A stretch of 64,000 nt of DNA. It comes from Alphaproteobacteria bacterium. Its GTDB lineage: Bacteria > Pseudomonadota > Alphaproteobacteria > GCA-2731375. The stretch spans positions 62,001 to 126,000 of the forward strand of contig JADHTB010000008.1 in the NCBI GenBank assembly GCA_016776605.1. Reading direction: 5' to 3'. The notes beneath the pieces are model-generated. The model searched no databases and was not told the DNA's origin. It worked only from the letters and a program-made list of their open reading frames with translations. Positions 53,457 to 62,415 of this stretch are shown piece after piece (positions within the stretch are counted from its first letter, which is position 1; each line of letters opens with the position of its first letter). The position numbers and the translations under genes are program-made.

Positions 53457-54416
53457 TCAACCCATCACGGCCTGCACCAGATCCCCCCCCACATTATTAA
53501 TCTTGACCACTTTTTCGCCGCGGATGACATCGCCGCTATCGCTCTGTTCATTGTCCAGCTTAGACGCGACCCGCAGTGCCAGCGCTCTTTTCTCCAGCAA
53601 TTCAAGGCCCTCGGCGTCCGGCGGCAGGCCGAACAATTTAGCCAGGGCCCCAGACAGAGACTCACACAGCGCAGCCAAATTTTTGTCATCCTCCGGCAGC
53701 AGGGCTTTTTCGTACTTCCGGATTGAACCGCGTACCTTGGTCAATTCGTCCTCGTAGCGGTGGATCAGAGTGGGCTCGGGCAGTGCCTCTTTCAGGCAAT
53801 TGATCAAATACCAAATGCGGCGGGCCATGTTACGCAGTTTCAACCGCCGCAAACCCGAAAATGCCGCCTGAATATTTTCCGAACTGGGCGCCGCGTCGCG
53901 ATGGTTTCGTGTCCGGGCCAGCAAAGCATTGGGAACAATTATGGACGAAGGATCCGCCTGAATACCCGAGGAGGCCCGGCGGTCAGGGCCAAAATAATCC
54001 TCGGTCACCACAAAGGGCTTGCGCGCATTTATCAAAGCCTCAATCCGTGCACGCATTTGGTTGATGGAGAAAGGATGCAGCAACATATCATCCACCCCGG
54101 AATCAATGACCAGCCGAACCGATTTTAATCGGGCATCCCAGGCAGTCAGCAGTATGGGTAAAAAGGGATCCAGGCCGCTGCGCCGGTGCCGAATGTCGTC
54201 GATCAGTTTCAAAACACCACAATCCGCAGCTTCAAGGGCCAGGATCGCGACGTCCATCCTCTGGTTTGCAAGAATTTGGCGAGCCGCTTCCAATTCCTGA
54301 ACATCCGCGAATGACTTGAAGCCCAGCATGTTCAGCACGGACATGGTCTGCCTAAGCACGGGGCCCGTCCGGTCAAACAGCAAGACATTCGCATCGGTGT
54401 AATCTACGCTTTGCAT
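53457..54416 (-). CDS. Degenerate receiver-domain protein, copy 1
   Basis: A 319-residue protein. Residues about 8-125 have a CheY-like receiver pattern (VLLFDRTGPVLRQTMSVLNMLGF, ILLTAWDA, DDMLLHPFS) but the phospho-acceptor Asp is replaced (DVAILALEAAD), the acidic pair is FD and the conserved Lys is His. It should not be phosphorylated in the normal way. A KPFVVTEDYFGPDRR segment follows, then a helical C-terminal domain (about 190-319). It is a tandem paralogue of the next protein. Function unknown; a phosphorylation-independent signalling adaptor is a guess. Confidence 0.75.
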   Translation of the reverse strand: MQSVDYTDANVLLFDRTGPVLRQTMSVLNMLGFKSFADVQELEAARQILANQRMDVAILALEAADCGVLKLIDDIRHRRSGLDPFLPILLTAWDARLKSVRLVIDSGVDDMLLHPFSINQMRARIEALINARKPFVVTEDYFGPDRRASSGIQADPSSIIVPNALLARTRNHRDAAPSSENIQAAFSGLRRLKLRNMARRIWYLINCLKEALPEPTLIHRYEDELTKVRGSIRKYEKALLPEDDKNLAALCESLSGALAKLFGLPPDAEGLELLEKRALALRVASKLDNEQSDSGDVIRGEKVVKINNVGGDLVQAVMG

Positions 54417-54511
54417 AGTGGATCAATCCTATGTCTGTCGGCAGGTAAAACACCGATGGGAGGCAGTGGGCAGAAGAAGGACGGGCGGGAAGTTTTAGTG
54501 AGCTTTGATCC

Positions 54512-55480
54512 TCAGCCCATAACGGCCCGGATCAGATTGGCTTCCACATTGCTGGCCTTGCCGATTTCCTGGCCGATGGCCTCGACGGATTCATCACTGA
54601 AATCATTTTTATCGTATACCATTTTGGAGGCGACGCGGAGGGCCAGCGCGCTTTGTTCCAATAATTCCAACCCTCTTGAGACGGGCGGGCGGCCGAGTTG
54701 TTTTTTCACGACACCGAACAGGGAATCGCAGAGGGCTCCCAGATCCGCGGAATCGTCCTCGGTCAACGTCCTGCGGTAACCTTGGATCGAGGCGCCCAGA
54801 CTTTTCAATTCGTCGTCGTACCGCTCAGGCAGCGTAGGGTCCAACTGCGCATCTCTCAGACAATTAGCCATGTACCAGATTTGGCGTGCCATATTGCGTA
54901 GTTTCAGCCGCCGCAAATCCGCCAGGGTTTCTTCCATCCGGGCCGCCGTCGGACCCAGTTCGCTTTGGCCCAGGACCCGGGCCTGCAAGGCATTGGGAAC
55001 GATGATGGGCGGCGGACCGGCCCGAAGGGCCGCGGTCGTCCGGCGATCAGGGCCAAGGTAATCCTCGGTCACAACAAAGGGTTTGCGGCACCGCACCAGT
55101 ATGTCAATCCGTTCGGCCATTTGGGCGGTGGAGAATGGATGCAACAAGACATCATCCGCGCCAGACTCAACGATCGGACGCAATGCGTTCAACTTAGCGT
55201 CCCAGGCGGTCAGCAACATCGGCACAAAGGGATCCATACCGCACCGCTGTCGGCGAACATCATCGATCATGGCCAACACGCCGGTATCGGTATCTTCCAC
55301 CGCCAGAACGACAAGTTCTACGCGTTGATTGCCCAGAGCAGCACGAACATCCGCCAGGTCTTGAAATTCCAAGAAATTCTTGAAACCAAGAGTGTTCAAA
55401 ACGGACTTTGTCTGCTTGCGCACCGCGCGTTTGGTGTCAAATAATAAAACCGCCACGTCGGCGTATTGCGAATTCTGCAT
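54512..55480 (-). CDS. Degenerate receiver-domain protein, copy 2
   Basis: A 322-residue paralogue of the neighbouring protein over its whole length: same degenerate receiver (VAVLLFDTKRAVRKQTKSVLNTLGF, ELVVLAVEDTD with no Asp at the acceptor position, MLLTAWDAK, DDVLLHPFS), same KPFVVTEDYLGPDRR, and same helical C-terminus (LKLRNMARQIWYMANCLRD). The gap to copy 1 is 95 bp. It is a tandem duplication old enough that the two are clearly diverged. No transmembrane or output domain is seen in either. Confidence 0.75.
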   Translation of the reverse strand: MQNSQYADVAVLLFDTKRAVRKQTKSVLNTLGFKNFLEFQDLADVRAALGNQRVELVVLAVEDTDTGVLAMIDDVRRQRCGMDPFVPMLLTAWDAKLNALRPIVESGADDVLLHPFSTAQMAERIDILVRCRKPFVVTEDYLGPDRRTTAALRAGPPPIIVPNALQARVLGQSELGPTAARMEETLADLRRLKLRNMARQIWYMANCLRDAQLDPTLPERYDDELKSLGASIQGYRRTLTEDDSADLGALCDSLFGVVKKQLGRPPVSRGLELLEQSALALRVASKMVYDKNDFSDESVEAIGQEIGKASNVEANLIRAVMG

Positions 55481-55703
55481 TTTTGGTCAGCCCTGTGACT
55501 TTCCTCACGCCCTCTACCGACGTGGGCGTTAACGCCTCGTTTCCATCGACGTCGGAATATCCCATGTGACCTCTTAAGCATTTCTAAGCAAATATGGTTA
55601 ACTTTGGGATGGCTTATAAAACGGCTTAAGCGCAAAGCAATAAGCTGCAACAATTGACGATCCAGTATCCGACAACAGTCTGGCTCTTTAGACGAGGTGA
55701 CGC

Positions 55704-55916
55704 ATGAAATGGTGGGGACCGGTGGGCTTGATAGCCGGCGCAGTATTGACCTGGTTTGGCTATGATATTTTTCAACGGGCCGTGCACCTTGGCTGGAACC
55801 AGCACTTGCCCCATCTGATGGTTGGCACCACCCTATTCATGGCCGGCCCGTTTGTGGCTGTGGTGTCGTTGGTCAACGCCAGAGCGCATTCGAAGAAAAT
55901 ACGCCCAGACTCCTAA
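55704..55916 (+). CDS. Small two-helix membrane protein
   Basis: A 70-residue protein with two hydrophobic segments (about 5-20 and 37-57) and charged ends. GAGGTG is 5 bases before the ATG, which supports a real gene. No known family is recognised. The last 11 residues (RAHSKKIRPDS) and the stop are read from the start of a dispersed repeat (55880-55983), so the native C-terminus may have been replaced. Function unknown. Confidence 0.6.
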   Translation: MKWWGPVGLIAGAVLTWFGYDIFQRAVHLGWNQHLPHLMVGTTLFMAGPFVAVVSLVNARAHSKKIRPDS

Positions 55917-55983
55917 AAATAGAACAATTGAACCAATCATTTAAGTCGCGAGAGCGACTCCAATTAATTGAAAATTGCTCTAG
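55880..55983 (+). repeat. Dispersed two-hairpin repeat, copy 6 (type B)
   Basis: 104 bp: cagagcgcattcgaagaaaa at the left, AGTCGC-GAGA-GCGACT inner stem, and attgctctag at the right. It overlaps the last 37 bases of the small membrane-protein gene. Confidence 0.85.
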
Positions 55984-56345
55984 GCGCCATGGCCGTTAGG
56001 CCGCCGTGGCAAAGGCCGGGCATGCTGGCGTTCATCCATATCGGCACCTGCCCGCGCCAGAACGAAGCCCTTGCCGCCCGTTGGCACGATCTACAAAGGT
56101 GCTCTGAAACCGCCCTTGAACCAGGCAGCAGGAAGCATGGCGGACATGGCAACGATTTGTTATCAACCTGATGCTTAAATGATCAGAACACGGCAGAAAC
56201 CTTATAATACGGGGGTATCTTCCGGCCTGGTTTGGGTCACCTTCGGGTCTTTTTCGGGTCTTTTTCGTTGCATTGCCTGTTTGGATGGGATGCAATGGCG
56301 AAAAATACAGGGCAGGGTACAAGCGTAGTGGGGAGAGACTGGCGC
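55984..56345. other. Gap upstream of the M23 peptidase gene
   Basis: About 360 bp. At 56244-56265 there is a tandem of two perfect 11-bp units (cgggtcttttt). The rest holds the peptidase leader; a GGGGAGAG ribosome site lies just before 56346. No promoter is assigned. Confidence 0.4.
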
Positions 56346-57821
56346 ATGAGTGAAGGTTTTATAGTCCACGGCAGACGGCTGTTGGAACGATGGTATCCGG
56401 AACGGCAAATAATTCTCCGTAGCCGCGGCATCGTCAGCTTCGTCACGCTTGGGCCTAGAAGCCAAATCGGGCTCAGCCTCGCTTGCCTCATGTTATTGGG
56501 TTGGCTGACCTACGCCAGCGCCGGATTATATCGCCATCTGGATATTGTCGCCGGCAAGGATGATCATATCGCCCGCATGGTCGGGGCCCATGAGCTTTTG
56601 ACCGCGGGCATGCGCGCGGTCGAAAGCCGATATCGAAAAATCACCGTCAATCTGGAAAATAATCAGAAAGTTCTGAGCGATGTCCTGCAACAACGGGCCA
56701 ATCTTGATCGGGTGCGGGCCGAGCTGCAGCGTGAATTGCGTGAGACCCGTGGCCAGCGTGATTTGGCCCTGAACCAAAGCACGGCCCTTCAAACGCGGCT
56801 TGCAAAATTGGAAGGCAGTTTGCGCCGCACCCTGGACCAGTCCAACAATCTTCAATCGAATTTGAGCCAGGTTACCGGTCAGCTATCCGCAACGGAAATG
56901 CGCCGCGCCCAGGCCCAGGAAGAACGCAAGTCCCTGGCCGTCAGTCTGGGCACGATGAAGGATAACTTAGTGGGCCTGAAAGTGGCCCGGCAGCATTTGC
57001 AGTCCAACCTGGAAAGCAGCGAAACCATGGTGGCGCGGCTGACCGATCAGCGTGATCGCGCGTTTTCCACCAATCAGACCCTGAATAATCGAATTGCCAA
57101 TTTAGAAGGCCGTCTGGAAACGTTGCAAACCGCCCAAAGTGATCTGGTCCGCAATATCCATGACCGTACAGATGCCAATATTCTGGACTTGGAAACCGTT
57201 GTTCAACTCACCGGCCTGAACCTGGACAAACTGCTGGATCGGATTGACTACAAACAAATCGGCGTTGGCGGGCCGTTGCTTCCCTCGGAGGACGAAAAGA
57301 CCCACGCTGGTGAATGGACCCTACGGCAATCCTCGCCGTTGCATGCCTCGCTGGGCAAGCTGGAAAACCGGCTATCCCGATGGACCGCCCTTAACGCTGT
57401 GCTGGAACGGTTGCCGATTACGCCGCCCGTGGATAATTTTTCCGTCGCTTCCAGCTTTGGGAAGCGCCGCGATCCCTTCACCCGGAAGGTCGCCTATCAT
57501 AGTGGTCTCGATCTAGCAGGCGTAAAGCGCACCAAGATCTATTCGACATCGCCGGGCGTGGTGACTTATGCCGGCTGGAAAGGCCCTTATGGCCGCATGG
57601 TGGAAATCGACCATGGCCTCGGTTTGCGTACGCGATATGGCCATCTGCGCAAGATACTGGTCAAACGGGGTCAAAAGGTGGATTTTCGCCATAAAATTGG
57701 ATTGATGGGCAGTAGTGGCCGCAGTACCGGTACCCATGTTCACTACGAGGTCGTGTTTGATGGCAAATCTATAAATCCAAATAAATTCCTGAAAGCGGGG
57801 AAATATGTTTTCAAAGGCTAA
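56346..57821 (+). CDS. Membrane-anchored M23 (LytM-type) peptidase with coiled coil
   Basis: A 491-residue bitopic protein. One TM helix (about 43-63), a long coiled coil (about 80-270, heptads of L/N/Q/R), then an M23 endopeptidase domain near the C-terminus. The zinc ligands are complete: HSGLD (His, Asp) and HVHYEV (HxH), plus GHLR catalytic His. It cuts peptidoglycan peptide bridges. The ATG at 56346 follows GGGGAGAG by about 9 bases; an upstream ATG (56295) is less likely. Its stop overlaps the bactofilin gene by 17 bp. This pairing is common in alphaproteobacteria and links wall cutting to a bactofilin scaffold. Confidence 0.9.
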   Translation: MSEGFIVHGRRLLERWYPERQIILRSRGIVSFVTLGPRSQIGLSLACLMLLGWLTYASAGLYRHLDIVAGKDDHIARMVGAHELLTAGMRAVESRYRKITVNLENNQKVLSDVLQQRANLDRVRAELQRELRETRGQRDLALNQSTALQTRLAKLEGSLRRTLDQSNNLQSNLSQVTGQLSATEMRRAQAQEERKSLAVSLGTMKDNLVGLKVARQHLQSNLESSETMVARLTDQRDRAFSTNQTLNNRIANLEGRLETLQTAQSDLVRNIHDRTDANILDLETVVQLTGLNLDKLLDRIDYKQIGVGGPLLPSEDEKTHAGEWTLRQSSPLHASLGKLENRLSRWTALNAVLERLPITPPVDNFSVASSFGKRRDPFTRKVAYHSGLDLAGVKRTKIYSTSPGVVTYAGWKGPYGRMVEIDHGLGLRTRYGHLRKILVKRGQKVDFRHKIGLMGSSGRSTGTHVHYEVVFDGKSINPNKFLKAGKYVFKG

Positions 57822-58383
57822 TAAGACCAAGGTGGCGGCAGCAACTACGCGCGCCGCGCCATCACTGATCTCCACCGATCTGGAAATCACCGGAAACATA
57901 AATACAACCGGGGAAGTGCAGCTGGATGGAGCTCTGGAAGGCGATATCGTTTGTGGCAAGCTGACAATTGGTGAAAACGCCGTCATTACCGGCCAAATTG
58001 AAGCGGTCGAGGTGATTGTCAGGGGGCGGATCAACGGCCGGGTAAGAGCGGGAAATGTGCATCTGGCAAAAACAGCCCGGGTCAGTGGAGATATTTGGCA
58101 CGATACCCTGGCGATAGAGTCTGGCGCTTTCCTGGATGGCCATTGCAGGCGGAATGACACCACCCCGACCAGTGTAATGGCGCCGCGAACCACGAGCATT
58201 ACCGGAATGGCGGCTACGGCCTCGGCGCCTGCAACGGTAGCGGCGGCGGTTCCGGCGGCGGTTCCGGTGGCGGCCCTAAAGCCAGAGGCCGCACCATCCG
58301 CCAAACCAGATGCCGGCGCCCGACCAAGCCCCGTGCATGACGGCGCCGGCAACACCATCGCCAAAACAGCGGCTGGAAACTAG
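57805..58383 (+). CDS. Bactofilin family protein
   Basis: A 192-residue polymer-forming protein (PF04519). The beta-helix core (about 20-120) has the repeated pattern LEITGNINTTGEVQLDGALEGDIVCGKLTIGENAVITGQI. The C-terminal tail is Ala/Pro-rich and probably disordered. It forms filaments on the membrane that position the wall peptidase. The ATG is within the last codons of the M23 gene, so expression is coupled. The TAG stop is supplied by the first bases of a dispersed repeat. Confidence 0.9.
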   Translation: MFSKANKTKVAAATTRAAPSLISTDLEITGNINTTGEVQLDGALEGDIVCGKLTIGENAVITGQIEAVEVIVRGRINGRVRAGNVHLAKTARVSGDIWHDTLAIESGAFLDGHCRRNDTTPTSVMAPRTTSITGMAATASAPATVAAAVPAAVPVAALKPEAAPSAKPDAGARPSPVHDGAGNTIAKTAAGN

Positions 58384-58460
58384 AGCGCATTCGAAGAAAA
58401 TGCGCTCAGACTCTTAAAGATAGAGCAATTGAACCAATCACTTAAGTCGCGAGAGTGACT
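58380..58460 (+). repeat. Dispersed two-hairpin repeat, copy 7 (type B, truncated)
   Basis: ctagagcgcattcgaagaaa with the GCGC-type first hairpin, then AGTCGC-GAGA-GTGACT (one base changed). The right arm (aattgctctag) is missing. It lies between the convergent bactofilin and prfB genes and provides the bactofilin stop codon. Confidence 0.8.
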
Positions 58461-58470
58461 GGAAATGGCC

Positions 58471-59611
58471 TTAGCCCCCGCCATTACCATTGCCCTTGAC
58501 GTTCAGGCCATCACCACCCAGCCGCGCCGCCAGCGAGGCTTCCATGAAGCGGTCTAGATCACCATCCAGTACCCGCTGGGCATCGCCCCGTTCCAATCCG
58601 GTACGCAGATCCTTGACCATCTGGTAGGGATGTAAAACGTAACTGCGGATTTGATGGCCCCAGCCTATGTCGGATTTTTGATCCTCGATCGCCTGTTTTT
58701 CGACATCACGCCTCTGCAATTCAGCTTCATACAGGCGCGCTTTCAGCATCTTCATGGCCGTTGCGCGGTTTTTGTGTTGCGAGCGTTCAGCCTGGCACTG
58801 CACGACGATGCCGGTTGGTTCATGGGTAATGCGGACCGCGCTGTCGGTCCGGTTCACATGCTGGCCACCGGCGCCCGAGGCACGATAGGTATCGACCCGC
58901 AAATCGCCATCATTGATCTCAATCTCGATATCATCGTCAATTTCCGGGTAGATCCATACAGACGCGAATGAGGTATGGCGGCGCGAAGCGCTGTCAAATG
59001 GCGAAATGCGAACCAAACGGTGCACACCGCTTTCCGTTTTCATCCAACCATAGGCATCCGCGCCACGTACATGCAGCGTGGCGGATTTCAACCCCGCCTC
59101 TTCACCGGCGCTGGCCTCGATCAAATCGCTTTTGAAATTGCGCTGATCGCTCCAGCGGCTGTACATGCGCAACAACATTTCGGTCCAGTCCTGGGATTCC
59201 GTCCCGCCGGCGCCGGCATGAATTTCAACATAGCAATTATTACCGTCCGCCTCGCCCGACAGCATGGATTCCAATCGTTGCCGCCTGGCCCGCACGCATA
59301 ACGCACTCAGATTTGCCTCGGCCTCGGTCACGATCTCGGTATCGCCTTCCAGTTCCCCCAATTCGATCAACTCGACAACATCGGATAGCTCACCCTCCAT
59401 TTGGCGCAAGCCAGTGATGCCATTATCCAAGTTGGTACGTTCGCGCATCAGCGTCTGCGCCCGCGCGGCATCATCCCAAAGACGGGGATCTTCGATCAAA
59501 TTGTTGAGTTCTTCCAAACGTTTCAGCGAGACATCCCAGTCAAAGATGCCTCCTTAGAAGGACCAGATTCTGGCCGATCTCGTCTATATTGGCTTGGTTC
59601 TCGGCACGCAT
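58471..59611 (-). CDS. prfB: Peptide chain release factor 2, with programmed +1 frameshift
   Basis: RF2 recognises UGA and UAA stops. The 5' ORF starts at ATG 59611 (MRAENQANIDEIGQNLVLLRRHL) and stops at an in-frame TGA (59540-59542). A +1 shift at CTT-TGA-C joins it to the long frame (DWDVSLKRLEELNN...), giving 379 residues. The GGQ loop is in SGAGGQHVNRTDSAVRI and the stop-recognition region is near the SPF tripeptide in RISPFDSASRR. The low RF2 level at the TGA codon causes the shift, so the protein controls its own synthesis. It is last gene of the amiC - mrcA - prfB group. Confidence 0.95.
59539..59557 (-). promoter_or_regulatory. prfB +1 frameshift site
   Basis: Read on the minus strand: CTAAGGAGGCATCTTTGAC. 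It contains an internal Shine-Dalgarno (AAGGAGG), a short spacer, the slippery CTT codon, the TGA stop and a following C, the strongest context for frameshift. Confidence 0.95.
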
Positions 59612-59669
59612 GAAAAATCTCCGGTACTGACAAGATACAAAAAAACGGGGCTGGCACGAGTTGGTAATT

Positions 59670-59773
59670 CTAGAGCGCATTCGAAGAAAATGCGCGCAGA
59701 CTCTTAAAGGTAGAGCAATTGAACCAATTACTTAAGTCGCGAAAGCGACTCCAATTAATTGAAAATTGCTCTA
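59670..59773 (+). repeat. Dispersed two-hairpin repeat, copy 8 (type B)
   Basis: 104 bp, ctagagcgcattcgaagaaa at the left, AGTCGC-GAAA-GCGACT inner stem, and attgctcta at the right. Its last bases form the TAG stop codon of mrcA (59771-59773), and it separates mrcA from prfB on the same strand. Confidence 0.85.
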
Positions 59774-62203
59774 ATAGAGACCGCCCGTGCCGGCCCGCTT
59801 GCCCCCGCTAATTGCCGCCTCGGCCTCGGTGCCGTCAAGCACCGGCCCGGATCTTTTTGGCACGGTACCGGGTTTGAAGGCTTCCAGCACCACGTTTCGT
59901 TCACCCGGCCCGGCCGGCAGACCGGTGCCGCCCGCAATGCGGACCAGTTGAATGCCGGGCGGTATACGGAAGGGAATAGCGGGCTGATTTGCCAGGGCCT
60001 GGGCCATAAAATCACGAAACACCGGCACCGCGACCGAGCTGCCGGTCTCGCGCCGGCCCAGACTGCGCGGTTTGTCAAAGCCGATATACACACCAACCGC
60101 CAGATCCGTGGAGAAACCAATAAACCAGGTATCGCGGCTTTTATTAGTCGTGCCGGTTTTGCCCGCCAGGGGCTTGCCCACCGCCCTGATACGCACCCCC
60201 GTCCCCCGCTGCACGACCCCTTCCAGCATCGAGGTGACTTGATACGCCGTGCCCGACTGGATGATCTGGGCCCTTGGATCCGGAATGACCGGCACTTTCT
60301 GGTCATGCCAGCCACTGCTCACACAGCCAGGACAGTCCCGCCCATCCTGACGAAAAACCGTCCGGCCCCGGCGGTCCTGAATGCGGTCGATCAACGCCGG
60401 CGCCACCCGTTTGCCGCCATTGACCAACATCGCATAGGCCGTGGTCAACCGTAGCAGAGTGGTTTCACCCGCGCCCAGCGACATGGGCAAAAGTAGCGGC
60501 ATATCGGACATTACGCCAAACCGGTTGGCGTAATCCGCCACCACCTTCATGCCAATATAATTGGCGAGGCGGACAGTCATCAGGTTACGTGATTTTTCGA
60601 TACCAAGACGCAAGGTCGAAGGCCCGTAGAAGCGTTTGGTGTAGTTTGCCGGCTTCCACTTGCCCTGGCCGGCCCCCGCATCAATCACAAAGGGCGCGTC
60701 CAGGACCATGGATGACGGCGCAAAGCCGTTCTCCAACGCGGCTGCGTAGACGAATGGTTTGAAAGCCGACCCGGGTTGGCGCATCGCCTGCGTCGCCCGG
60801 TTAAATTTCGAGGCCTGATAAGAATAGCCCCCCGCCATGGCCAAGACCCGGCCGGTATGGGGATCCATGGCGACCAGGGCACCGTCGATTTTCGGGATCT
60901 GTTGCAATTCATAGCTGCCGGGCTGATAGTCCGCATCGGTTTTTGGCACCGCCGTGACCGCCACCACATCGCCTACCGCCAACACATCCGCCGGTTGGCG
61001 CACGCGCGGACCCAAGGTCTCACCCTTGCGCCAGGCCCGGGCCCAGGAGAGGTGCCGCAACAATATCCGCCCCTGCACCCCATTGGAAAAACCAATCTGG
61101 GCCTGGCCGCTATCCAGCGCCAGCACGATGGCCATGTACCAGGTGCCAATGGCCGGCGGGATTGGCGCCTTGGCCAGGGCGGACACCCAGTCTTCCGGGC
61201 CAATAATCCCATCAAGCTTTATCCGGACAAGTGGCCCGCGCCAGCCGTGACGGCGGTCATAAGCCACCAGACCGGCGCGCAAATTGGCATCGGCAATAGC
61301 CTGCAGGGCCGGCTCCAAAGTGGTGCGGACCGACAAGCCGCCCTCATACAGATAGTTTTCACCATAGCGTTGCAGCAAATCCCGGCGCACTTCCTCGGCG
61401 AAGTAACCCGCCTCCAGGATCCTTGTTGAATTCGGCCGCCGCATCAGCAGGGGGTAGGCTGAAGCCCGTCTTGCTTCCAAGGCGGTGATGACCCCGTCCT
61501 CTTGCATCCGGCCCAAGACCCAATCCCGCCGCGCCTGAGCCGCTTTGCGGTGGCGAATGGGGTGATAGTTATTCGGTGCCTTGGGCAACGCCGCCAAAAA
61601 GGCGGTTTCTTCCAGGTTGAGTTCATCGAGAGGCTTGTCAAAATAGTTCAGAGCGGCGGCGGCCACGCCATAACTGCCCAGGCCAAGATAAATTTCGTTC
61701 AGATACAACTCCAAAATCCGGTCCTTGGAGAAAGCATGTTCGATGCGAAAGGCCAGGATCGCTTCCTTGATCTTGCGGGCCAGGGAAACCTCGCTGGTCA
61801 GCAGGAAGTTCTTTGCGACCTGCTGCGTAATGGTCGAGGCGCCAACCGGACGGCGGTTCGCACCAAGATTGCGGATATTACGGATCATGGCAGAGGCGAT
61901 GCCGGCGAAATCGATGCCGGGATGGCTATAGAAAGTTTTGTCCTCGGCCGAAAGAAATGCCTGGATGACCCGGCGCGGCATGGCGGCGATGGGCACGAAC
62001 AGCCGGCGCTGATGGGCGAATTCGGCAATCAGGGTACCATCACCCGCGTGCACCCGGCTCATCACCGGCGGGCGGTAGTCGGCCAACTGGCTATAGTCAG
62101 GCAGATCCTGGCCATAGCGCCACAGCAGATACACGCCGCCGCCGCCCACCGCTATCACCAGCAGCAGGACAAGAGAGAAAAATAGCGCCAAAAACCGTAT
62201 CAT
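59771..62203 (-). CDS. mrcA: Penicillin-binding protein 1A (glycosyltransferase/transpeptidase)
   Basis: An 810-residue class A PBP. There is a short cytoplasmic N-terminus and TM helix (about 4-28). The GT51 domain has EDKTFYSHPGIDFAGIA, RRPVGASTITQQVAKNFLL and the motif ILELYLNEIYLG. The transpeptidase motifs are GSAFKPF (SxxK), KSRN (SxN) and GKTGTTN (KTG). It makes and cross-links peptidoglycan on the outer face of the inner membrane. It follows amiC and precedes prfB, as usual in alphaproteobacteria. The stop is provided by the dispersed repeat. Confidence 0.95.
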   Translation of the reverse strand: MIRFLALFFSLVLLLVIAVGGGGVYLLWRYGQDLPDYSQLADYRPPVMSRVHAGDGTLIAEFAHQRRLFVPIAAMPRRVIQAFLSAEDKTFYSHPGIDFAGIASAMIRNIRNLGANRRPVGASTITQQVAKNFLLTSEVSLARKIKEAILAFRIEHAFSKDRILELYLNEIYLGLGSYGVAAAALNYFDKPLDELNLEETAFLAALPKAPNNYHPIRHRKAAQARRDWVLGRMQEDGVITALEARRASAYPLLMRRPNSTRILEAGYFAEEVRRDLLQRYGENYLYEGGLSVRTTLEPALQAIADANLRAGLVAYDRRHGWRGPLVRIKLDGIIGPEDWVSALAKAPIPPAIGTWYMAIVLALDSGQAQIGFSNGVQGRILLRHLSWARAWRKGETLGPRVRQPADVLAVGDVVAVTAVPKTDADYQPGSYELQQIPKIDGALVAMDPHTGRVLAMAGGYSYQASKFNRATQAMRQPGSAFKPFVYAAALENGFAPSSMVLDAPFVIDAGAGQGKWKPANYTKRFYGPSTLRLGIEKSRNLMTVRLANYIGMKVVADYANRFGVMSDMPLLLPMSLGAGETTLLRLTTAYAMLVNGGKRVAPALIDRIQDRRGRTVFRQDGRDCPGCVSSGWHDQKVPVIPDPRAQIIQSGTAYQVTSMLEGVVQRGTGVRIRAVGKPLAGKTGTTNKSRDTWFIGFSTDLAVGVYIGFDKPRSLGRRETGSSVAVPVFRDFMAQALANQPAIPFRIPPGIQLVRIAGGTGLPAGPGERNVVLEAFKPGTVPKRSGPVLDGTEAEAAISGGKRAGTGGLY

Positions 62204-62247
62204 TCTTCTGTCAAAACACCTCTCCGACGTCGCAAATCAAGCCTATA

Positions 62248-62261
62248 CGCGGATATCCGCG
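62248..62261. promoter_or_regulatory. Perfect 14-bp palindrome upstream of mrcA
   Basis: cgcggatatccgcg, followed with overlap by the palindrome cgaatattcg (62260-62269). It is 45 bp upstream of the mrcA start. It could be an operator or a weak hairpin; no binding protein is recognised. Confidence 0.25.
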
Positions 62262-62415
62262 AATATTCGATAAATGTGGCAGCTTCATGGCATGGCTTTC
62301 CTGCCCGTGCGGCGCCGGCAAGCCTGGCCCCCCCTATTCCTTGGCCTGGGATCTATCACTCGAACAGAATGCCAGAACAGCATCGGATCGGCTACGGCTG
62401 CGGCCCCGGTTACGG

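Noticed and set aside
56244..56265. Tandem 11-bp units (cgggtcttttt) as a regulatory array
   Set aside because: Only two units; could be simple slippage, so it is not claimed as a functional site.
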